From Candidatus Sabulitectum sp. (GTDB lineage Bacteria; Fermentibacterota; Fermentibacteria; Fermentibacterales; Fermentibacteraceae): a DNA stretch of 27,148 nt. The notes beneath the pieces were generated by a model. It searched no databases. It was given only the letters and a program-made list of their open reading frames with translations, and had not been told where the DNA came from. The position numbers and the translations under genes are program-made. The stretch is from the NCBI GenBank assembly GCA_023145935.1, contig JAGLDB010000005.1:1-27148 (forward strand). The letters are read 5' to 3'. Shown piece after piece: positions 21,345 to 27,148 of the stretch (position 1 is the first letter of the stretch; each line of letters begins with the position of its first letter).

Positions 21345-24300
21345 ACCTGTAACCAATGGTGGACAGGTGATTCGTAAGTTTATCGTATTCTGATTCAACG
21401 ATGCCCAGAAGTATTTCGCCGTTCGCCAGATCTCCTTTGGAGAGCATTTGTTCCAGTCGTCCGCAGGCGTCTGCAAAGTCATCTGCTCCGATATTCAGAG
21501 CAGATCCCTTCAGTGTGTGTGCAAGGATCTTTATCTTTGCTGTTATACCTTCATGAACGGCAACTGACAGCTCCCGCAGATTCTTTTCTGCAGTAGCAAT
21601 GAAGAGACTGATCAACTCTCTAATTGTTTCAATGTCATCTCCAAAATCATCTTCGAGTTTGTCTCGCCTGAATGTGCTGTCACACAGAAGTGGCTCAATC
21701 CGTATTTCTTCCTTTTCCGACAATGTGGAGGCCCACTTTTCAACCATATCTGATAGCATCGCTGGAGTTACCGGTTTGGATATGTAGTCATCCATACCGG
21801 CCTCAATGCATTCTTCTTTGTCTCCCTTTAAAGCATTCGCGGTCATTGCTATAATGATGACTTTGCTGTTCAACACATTTCCCCTGCCGGATCGAATAAC
21901 TCTTGATGCGGCATAGCCATCCATAACCGGCATCTGGCAATCCATGAATACCATGTCGTAAGCGATTTTTGAAAGAAACTCAACAGCCTCTGCACCGTTC
22001 TCGGCAACATCAGCTTTGTAACCGAGTTTTTCCAGAATTTTTACGGCAACCAGTTGATTCACAGGGTTATCCTCTGCAATCAGAATCTTCAGTCCAGTTT
22101 TCCTGGATTCCTTTAATGTATGCCTGGTTACCAGAGGATGTATTTTGGCTTTGTGACCATAAACAGTAGTCAGGCAATCGAATAGTTGAGATTGTTTAAC
22201 GGGTTTTGTCAAATATGCAGAGAAGCCCAGCTCATGTACTCTTGAGGCGTCTCCTCTTGCTCCTATTGATGACATGACCACCAGTTTTGGTTTGTCGATG
22301 GCTGAATCTGCAAGAATTTTTCTTCCAAGTTCTTCCCCGTCCATTTCCGGCATCTGCATATCAAGGATTGCTATTTTGAAAGAATCACCTTCCAGGGAGG
22401 CTTTCCGGAGAATCTTCAGCGCTTCTTTCCCCGAGGGAACCACTGAGTATTTGCATTTCCACGATTCAAGAAGAAGAGCAATCAGTCTTCTATTGGTGGA
22501 GTTGTCGTCAACAGCCAGGATACGGATGTTTTCTATAGATCTGGTTTCAACTTGCGAAGTCTGCAACTTGTGCTTTTCCAGCGTCAGAGTGAACCAGAAC
22601 TCAGAGCCTGATCCTTCTCGGGAGAGAACACCTATCTTACCCCCCATCAGAGCAACAAGTTTTTTACAGATGGAGAGTCCAAGTCCGGTTCCCCCGTATT
22701 TTCTGGTAGTTGAAGCATCTGCCTGGGTGAAGGCTTCAAAAATACTCCGAGCCTTGTTCTGAGGGATGCCAATTCCTGTATCTCTTACAGAAAAACGAAG
22801 TTGCACATGTGTATCTGTTTCATTCTCGGCCAGTACTGAAACGCTGATCTCGCCCTGGCTTGTAAACTTTAGAGCGTTTCCAGTAAGATTAAGCAGGATC
22901 TGCCTGATCCTGCCGGGGTCACCCTTAACAGGGGCAGGTATGTCAGGGGCGATAAGAGATATAAATTCAAGACCTTTGTCCTGGGCCCTGACCGCCATCA
23001 TATCGCCTATTTCCTCAAGAAGCAGCCTGAGGTCAAAACTTGTGATCTCAATTTCAAGTTTTCCCGCTTCGATCTTGCTGAAATCAAGAATGTCATTTAT
23101 CAGAGTAAGAAGAGCATCACCGCTTATCTTCACAGTCTCGGCAAATTCTCTCTGTTCCTGAGACAGATCGGTTCCCATGAGCAGACCAGTCATTCCGATC
23201 ACACCATTAAGCGGTGTACGGATCTCATGACTCATATTGGCTAGAAATTCGCTCTTTGCCCTGCTTGCTTCTCTGGCCAGTTCACTTGATCTTTCAGCGA
23301 TCTTAAGAGCTTCAGACAGTTGCTCATTTGCTTTTTCCATGGCTTTGTTAGCCAGCTTCTTCTCTTCTTCCAGGTAAATGTTCCGCATGGAGTAGGCCAC
23401 ATCGTCTGCGACCTCCTGGAAGAGATTCTTCTCGTCTGCTGAGATACTCAGTTCGATTGGCAGCTCAGCCGATACTACGCCATAGATAATTTCATCAACC
23501 ACCAGAGCGGTGGTAAATGGCCGACTGTCAGGCTCAAGCCCCAGAAGAGGGCAGTCTCCGCATTGATTTTTGACATTTTCTATGGTAACAATGCCCTGTT
23601 CTTTCAGAGCGAGAGAAGCACAGAAACAATTCTTCCCAGACCTCATAAATGAGACGAGCTCATTCATGTTTTTATCAGGAATACCCGCAGAAACAAATTT
23701 TTCAAAACGACTGGTTCCCCGTGCGTAGACAGCGATCCATGTGGAAGAATAGCCACCTGTTGAAATGAGGGCATCGCAGACACTCTGGATCATCACATCC
23801 AGAGATCTTTCTTTCGTGATTATATGGTTTACCTGTCTGATAGCCTTAAGTGTTCGAGTAAGATGCTCAGCTTCACGTCTTTCCTCTACTAGCTCTGAAA
23901 TGTCCGCAAAGGAACCAAAGATACCACAGATATTCCCATTCTCATCCATGTCCGGTGTTGCTCCGGCTATTGCCTGAAAAACGCTTCCGTTTCTTCTTAT
24001 GAATTCAACTTCAAATGAGGCATTCCCTGACTTCATGGCCTGTTTCATCTTTTCACCGAAAGCTTCCCTCAGATCAGGTGAAACATGTTCGATAACTTTC
24101 TTTCCGATGATCTCTTCAACAGAAGAATAGCCAAGCATCTCTATCATGTATCTGTTTGCAAAAGTAATTTCCCCATCATTCCCTATGTGACCAATGCCCC
24201 TCTGGATGGAGTTAAGAATATGGTTGAAGCGTTTTTCACTGGCTTCCAGAGTCATCCTGGCTTCAACCATTATGGAAATATCTCTGACATAACCCTCCAG

Positions 24301-24621
24301 GCCGGTGACTATATCATCCTTATCTAAAAGTCTTCTTGCATTGGTCTCAGCATAAAACAGGCTGCCATCTTTTCTCTTAAGCTGTCCGGTGCACTGATGA
24401 ATAGTGCCGTCATCGGTTAATCCCTCAAGGAAAGTTCTTCTCATTTCGGGATCTGGAAAGAAGTCCCGGGTGAGTCTCAAACCCAGCATCTCATCCACAG
24501 AGTTATAACCGAACATCTCTACTGCTCTATTGTTAACGGCAGTAATTGTGCCCTTGGTGTCAACTTTGTAATAAGCTTCAGTCATACTGTTGAATACCCG
24601 AAGTAGATCAGATTCCGTCAT
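21343..24621 (-). CDS. Hybrid sensor histidine kinase, PAS-PAS-GAF-HisKA-HATPase-REC-REC-HPt
   Basis: The 1092-residue protein is soluble: no transmembrane segment is visible. Domains run as PAS (about 1-120), PAS (125-245), GAF (250-415), a coiled linker (416-455), then HisKA with the phosphorylated H465 in [16 protein letters not shown]. The ATP-binding domain follows (N box [10 protein letters not shown] 577-586, DTGIGIP and GGTGLGLS), then receiver 1 (D754 in [12 protein letters not shown]), receiver 2 (D894 in [12 protein letters not shown]) and a C-terminal HPt domain (H1035 in AHTLKGSA). It would phosphorelay internally and then to an unknown external regulator, since none is in the window. 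The GAF domain contains cysteines at 332, 334, 354 and 357. The gene ends in TAA next to a convergent terminator. The signal sensed is unknown. Confidence 0.95.
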   Translation of the reverse strand: MTESDLLRVFNSMTEAYYKVDTKGTITAVNNRAVEMFGYNSVDEMLGLRLTRDFFPDPEMRRTFLEGLTDDGTIHQCTGQLKRKDGSLFYAETNARRLLDKDDIVTGLEGYVRDISIMVEARMTLEASEKRFNHILNSIQRGIGHIGNDGEITFANRYMIEMLGYSSVEEIIGKKVIEHVSPDLREAFGEKMKQAMKSGNASFEVEFIRRNGSVFQAIAGATPDMDENGNICGIFGSFADISELVEERREAEHLTRTLKAIRQVNHIITKERSLDVMIQSVCDALISTGGYSSTWIAVYARGTSRFEKFVSAGIPDKNMNELVSFMRSGKNCFCASLALKEQGIVTIENVKNQCGDCPLLGLEPDSRPFTTALVVDEIIYGVVSAELPIELSISADEKNLFQEVADDVAYSMRNIYLEEEKKLANKAMEKANEQLSEALKIAERSSELAREASRAKSEFLANMSHEIRTPLNGVIGMTGLLMGTDLSQEQREFAETVKISGDALLTLINDILDFSKIEAGKLEIEITSFDLRLLLEEIGDMMAVRAQDKGLEFISLIAPDIPAPVKGDPGRIRQILLNLTGNALKFTSQGEISVSVLAENETDTHVQLRFSVRDTGIGIPQNKARSIFEAFTQADASTTRKYGGTGLGLSICKKLVALMGGKIGVLSREGSGSEFWFTLTLEKHKLQTSQVETRSIENIRILAVDDNSTNRRLIALLLESWKCKYSVVPSGKEALKILRKASLEGDSFKIAILDMQMPEMDGEELGRKILADSAIDKPKLVVMSSIGARGDASRVHELGFSAYLTKPVKQSQLFDCLTTVYGHKAKIHPLVTRHTLKESRKTGLKILIAEDNPVNQLVAVKILEKLGYKADVAENGAEAVEFLSKIAYDMVFMDCQMPVMDGYAASRVIRSGRGNVLNSKVIIIAMTANALKGDKEECIEAGMDDYISKPVTPAMLSDMVEKWASTLSEKEEIRIEPLLCDSTFRRDKLEDDFGDDIETIRELISLFIATAEKNLRELSVAVHEGITAKIKILAHTLKGSALNIGADDFADACGRLEQMLSKGDLANGEILLGIVESEYDKLTNHLSTIGYR

Positions 24622-24702
24622 GTCTCCTCCTGATTTGTTTCCTGAAAGAAGAAGATGCTATTAACTCAAGCTTATGTAAACAGTAATATTCTCCTATCGA
24701 AA

Positions 24703-24724
24703 GGGGGAGGCCGAAGCCTCCCCC
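24703..24724 (-). terminator. Rho-independent terminator after the C13-like peptidase
   Basis: GGGGGAGGC, loop CGAA, GCCTCCCCC is a perfect nine-pair stem. On the minus strand it lies 24 bases past the peptidase stop codon and is followed by a short T-run (TTTCGAT), so it is a moderate terminator. It would stop peptidase transcription before the kinase gene. Confidence 0.8.
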
Positions 24725-24748
24725 AGAAACAAATCACTATCAGAAAAC

Positions 24749-26290
24749 TTACAGCTTGACCGCCCTGAGGGTTTCAGTGTGTCCGCCTGTGGTCAGTCTG
24801 ATGACATAGATGCCGGCGGGAGCACTGGAAAGACCCGATGCAACAGAGTGGCTGCCGGAGGCAACTGCATTGCTAACAGGTGTACTGACAATTCTTCCAG
24901 CAATATCAAGGATCTCAACTGTGACCTGTGCCGGTGCAGGAAGTGTGAAGCTCACCATTGCAGTGGAGACAACAGGGTTCTGGGATATGGAAAGACCGAA
25001 AGAAGGTACGAAAGCATTGGAGTCTTCAATGGATGTAAGAACTACACCACCAAGATAGTAGCTATCGCCACAGCTGTCCGGTGTATCGTCCCACATCGGG
25101 TGTTCGTTGGCAATATCCCACTCTTCTGCTTTGTAAGCAGCTTCGTACATAGAGATCATTCCATCACTGTTCATGTCGGGGTTTCCAGGGAGGGAATCAC
25201 CGGGAAGACTGGTGGTTGGAGGAAGGCTTCCGTGAACAGCACCTGTCCAGAAATACACATACTCATCGTATTCAGGATACGGCTGGCCTGCCCAGCTTGA
25301 TTCTGTAGCATTTGCAGCACTTGCAAATGTTCTTGGTTGAGTTGCTCCTGCGTTGATAACCTCTTCCAGGAAACCACCGGAGTAGCACTGCTCCATTACA
25401 ACATGAATGGACATGGCTGAAAACGCATTCACATATCCTTTGAATGTGTCATCATCAAGTGTTCCATTCCAGAGATTCAGAATAACTTCAGGCGGGTCAT
25501 CGAAACCACCCTTGCCAGGGCCGCCATGATCGGTGGTGTAGATGAAGAGGTGATCATCCGAGCCAACTATGGCATTGATTGCGTTGTAACCACTGGTAAC
25601 ACCAGAAGCTGTGGCATCGTAGATAATGTCGCTGTCACCATCGTTGTCGAAATCCGGATTGGAATTCAGCCCGTTTGAAAGATCAGGAGCCGGGTTCAGA
25701 CCGTCTGCAAAACAGACTATGATGTGATCATCAGGTATCAGATAATCGTGGGCAAGAACATTGTAGATGAACTGAACATCACCGTAGTATCTGGTGTGGT
25801 TGTTACCCTGATTTGCTCCACCTGAAATGATCCAGGCATACATGTTCTCGGCATTTGCCGATGTGGACTGTACATTGGGAGTGAACCAGGCCAGGAAGTC
25901 TTCATACTGACCTTTGCCGTCATCGGTCTGAGGAAGACTTGTGTATTCCACAGTCATTCGGGGCAGCACATCCGGGGGAATGCTCATTCCAACTGTGTTC
26001 ATCTCACCTTCAGGAGAGACAAAAACCCATCTGCACGGGTGGGCCCAGTTTGCAAGGACATAGTCATCAACAAGAACAAAGTAACCGTCAAAAGGTACTA
26101 TGATTTCCGGATGCGACCATGCACCAAGCAGGTCTCCCTGTGAAACCAGCCCCTCAAAGCTTCTTACCTCTTTACCGGACAAATCGGTCACCATTGTTTC
26201 GATCACAAGATCGGCAGCTTCGGTTGGACTGTTTACAACAGAACCGAAGGCAAAAGCTGGAACGAGCACGAGTAAAAGCAGTTTAATCAT
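24749..26290 (-). CDS. Secreted legumain-like (clan CD) cysteine peptidase with C-terminal sorting domain
   Basis: The 513-residue protein has a signal peptide (MIKLLLLVLVPAFAFGS). A prodomain-like segment leads to the caspase-hemoglobinase core: strand AWIISGG (152-158), helix RYYGDVQFIYNVLAHDYLIP (167-186), IIVCFADG, then YTTDHGGPG with catalytic H255 and VVMEQCYSGGF with catalytic C302. These match the His and Cys of legumain (C13) better than gingipain (C25). Calcium-type loops DFDNDGDSD (213-221) and DMNSDGMIS (372-380) resemble EF-hand/dockerin elements. The final 80 or so residues (VSFTLPAPAQVTVEILDIAG ... PAGIYVIRL) are a T9SS-type-A-like sorting domain. GGAGGAATT precedes the ATG. 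It is likely exported and surface-anchored or released. The legumain substrate preference (Asx) is family knowledge and not proven here. Confidence 0.88.
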   Translation of the reverse strand: MIKLLLLVLVPAFAFGSVVNSPTEAADLVIETMVTDLSGKEVRSFEGLVSQGDLLGAWSHPEIIVPFDGYFVLVDDYVLANWAHPCRWVFVSPEGEMNTVGMSIPPDVLPRMTVEYTSLPQTDDGKGQYEDFLAWFTPNVQSTSANAENMYAWIISGGANQGNNHTRYYGDVQFIYNVLAHDYLIPDDHIIVCFADGLNPAPDLSNGLNSNPDFDNDGDSDIIYDATASGVTSGYNAINAIVGSDDHLFIYTTDHGGPGKGGFDDPPEVILNLWNGTLDDDTFKGYVNAFSAMSIHVVMEQCYSGGFLEEVINAGATQPRTFASAANATESSWAGQPYPEYDEYVYFWTGAVHGSLPPTTSLPGDSLPGNPDMNSDGMISMYEAAYKAEEWDIANEHPMWDDTPDSCGDSYYLGGVVLTSIEDSNAFVPSFGLSISQNPVVSTAMVSFTLPAPAQVTVEILDIAGRIVSTPVSNAVASGSHSVASGLSSAPAGIYVIRLTTGGHTETLRAVKL

Positions 26291-26332
26291 AATTCCTCCA
26301 TTGGTTTAGCATGCTCAGGAAAGATCGTATGA

Positions 26333-26338
26333 ATTATA
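26333..26338 (-). promoter_or_regulatory. Consensus -10 box upstream of the C13-like peptidase
   Basis: A perfect TATAAT lies on the minus strand, 43 bases before the peptidase start codon. The -35 region (TTTCTC at about 17 bases) is weak. Transcription would begin near 26326, leaving a short leader that includes the GGAGG site. Confidence 0.45.
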
Positions 26339-26365
26339 TAGAAAATCGGGGTACAGAGAAAGTCC

Positions 26366-27148
26366 TCAGGACTGAGCTACGATCTGAACAATGGCTTCAG
26401 CTCTACTTGAGATAGCAGAAGGCTTATCCTTCAGCTTCTCCAGTTTTGTGATCTCTAAATTTGCAGCTGAAGAGCTGTTTGTATTTATCAATGATATTCC
26501 GTATCTGTTCTCCAGCGTATCAAGCAGATACTTTTCTTCCGGAAATTTTCTACCTGTAAGCAGCACAGCCTTCTTGCCCATGGTAAGGATCTGCGAAATA
26601 ATTCCGTAGCCGGGTTTGGTTAACAGAACATCACAGGCTGCAACCAGGTCTGCAAAAGTTGCACCGGCATCGGCCAGTTCAGATGGTGTGATGTTTTGGC
26701 AGATCCTGTGGATTGGTTCAGGAAGACATGAAACTGCTGTAAAGTAATCTGGAACAGAAAGCTCAACTCCCCGGGGGATTTCCCTGAGGGCTACAAGACA
26801 GATGTTTCCAGCTGGAAGCAGATCTCTGACTTTGTCAGGGTTACCCGGAGGGCCTCCTCTCAGCAACGGAATATTGACAGTTGATCTGAAGGGGGAGTGG
26901 TCGGGGCTCATGGGTAGCTTCAGGTATGTGCCATGATGGTACATATCTGCAACCAGAGCTGCCTCAGCCCTCATATCCGGAAACATCTCTTTGATGATCC
27001 AGTCCCAGGTGAAGTTGCCGATGCCCAGTGCCGGGATGCTGTTAACTCCGGCGGCTTTCACTGGTAGCGGATCAATATCAGAGATCACAAGGTCAGGTTT
27101 CAATAACAGCTGTCGTGCAACTTCAGTTCTCAGGTAACTGGAGCTGTG
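26366..27148 (-). CDS. Glycosyltransferase-like protein (L-arabinokinase N-domain type), partial
   Basis: The frame is open to the right edge of the window, so the gene begins outside; 260 residues are visible. The visible part has DLVISDIDPLPVKAAGV, ALGIGNFTWDWI and the C-terminal sugar-nucleotide-binding pattern LLTKPGYGIISQILTMGKKA with EEKYLLDTLENRYG. These resemble the glycosyltransferase-like N-terminal domain of plant L-arabinokinase and MurG/GT28-like folds. In the plant protein this domain is fused to a GHMP kinase; here a GHMP kinase is encoded separately, about 23 kb away. Function is unknown; enzymatic activity is not assumed. It lies upstream of, and on the same strand as, the peptidase. 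Confidence 0.75.
   Translation of the reverse strand, partial: HSSSYLRTEVARQLLLKPDLVISDIDPLPVKAAGVNSIPALGIGNFTWDWIIKEMFPDMRAEAALVADMYHHGTYLKLPMSPDHSPFRSTVNIPLLRGGPPGNPDKVRDLLPAGNICLVALREIPRGVELSVPDYFTAVSCLPEPIHRICQNITPSELADAGATFADLVAACDVLLTKPGYGIISQILTMGKKAVLLTGRKFPEEKYLLDTLENRYGISLINTNSSSAANLEITKLEKLKDKPSAISSRAEAIVQIVAQS

Noticed and set aside
26361..26373. AGTCC-TCA-GGACT palindrome at the stop of the right-edge gene
   Set aside because: A five-pair stem overlapping the stop codon with a broken T-run; too weak to call as a terminator.

Overview
The window looks like the chromosome of an anaerobic, fermentative, Gram-negative-type bacterium of the FCB (Bacteroidetes/Fibrobacteres) branch. 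The support is two secreted proteins ending in a T9SS-type-A-like sorting domain, a sodium-pumping methylmalonyl-CoA decarboxylase operon, and a tungsten/molybdenum aldehyde:ferredoxin oxidoreductase with a ferredoxin. A candidate phylum such as Fermentibacterota would fit, but that is inference; no rRNA or tRNA gene is present to settle it. Seven apparent genes end in TGA, so the ordinary bacterial code is assumed.

Layout. 26-6217 (minus): a ferredoxin / AOR / GHMP kinase / two-helix membrane protein run, then glutamate racemase, an APH-fold kinase and a small membrane protein. 6365-7036 (plus): a YgjP-like metalloprotein. 7037-9256: an unsettled accessory patch holding a secreted-protein gene broken by an in-frame TGA, a duplicated 3' end of the neighbouring rRNA-methyltransferase-like gene, and a BrnT/CopG-type toxin-antitoxin pair between the two copies. 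9257-16415 (minus): one tightly packed operon reading B12-binding mutase subunit, MeaB, methylmalonyl-CoA epimerase, decarboxylase alpha, delta, biotin carrier and beta subunits, a nucleotide-sugar epimerase and a TrmH/SpoU methyltransferase. 16592-18115 (plus): a small exported YbjN-like protein and a divergent PRPP synthetase. 18170-19892 (minus): an FG-GAP secreted protein, also broken by an in-frame TGA, and a Nudix hydrolase. 20069-20667 (plus): a MazEF-type locus whose antitoxin is frameshifted twice while the toxin is intact. 20845-21306 (plus): a thioredoxin-like lipoprotein. 21343-26290 (minus): a 1092-residue hybrid histidine kinase and a secreted legumain-like cysteine peptidase. 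26366-27148 (minus): a glycosyltransferase-like gene cut by the window edge.

How it works together. The large operon encodes the end of the succinate-to-propionate route: succinyl-CoA to (R)-methylmalonyl-CoA (mutase, with MeaB as guardian GTPase), epimerisation to the S form, then decarboxylation to propionyl-CoA coupled to sodium export. The catalytic large subunit of the mutase is not in the window. AOR plus ferredoxin would link aldehyde oxidation to the ferredoxin pool.

The most unusual parts are the two toxin-antitoxin loci, each with a promoter overlapped by a perfect inverted repeat, and the roughly 95% identical 370-bp direct repeat bracketing the first of them. I found no CRISPR array, insertion sequence, integrase or RNA gene, and no clearly new multi-gene system.
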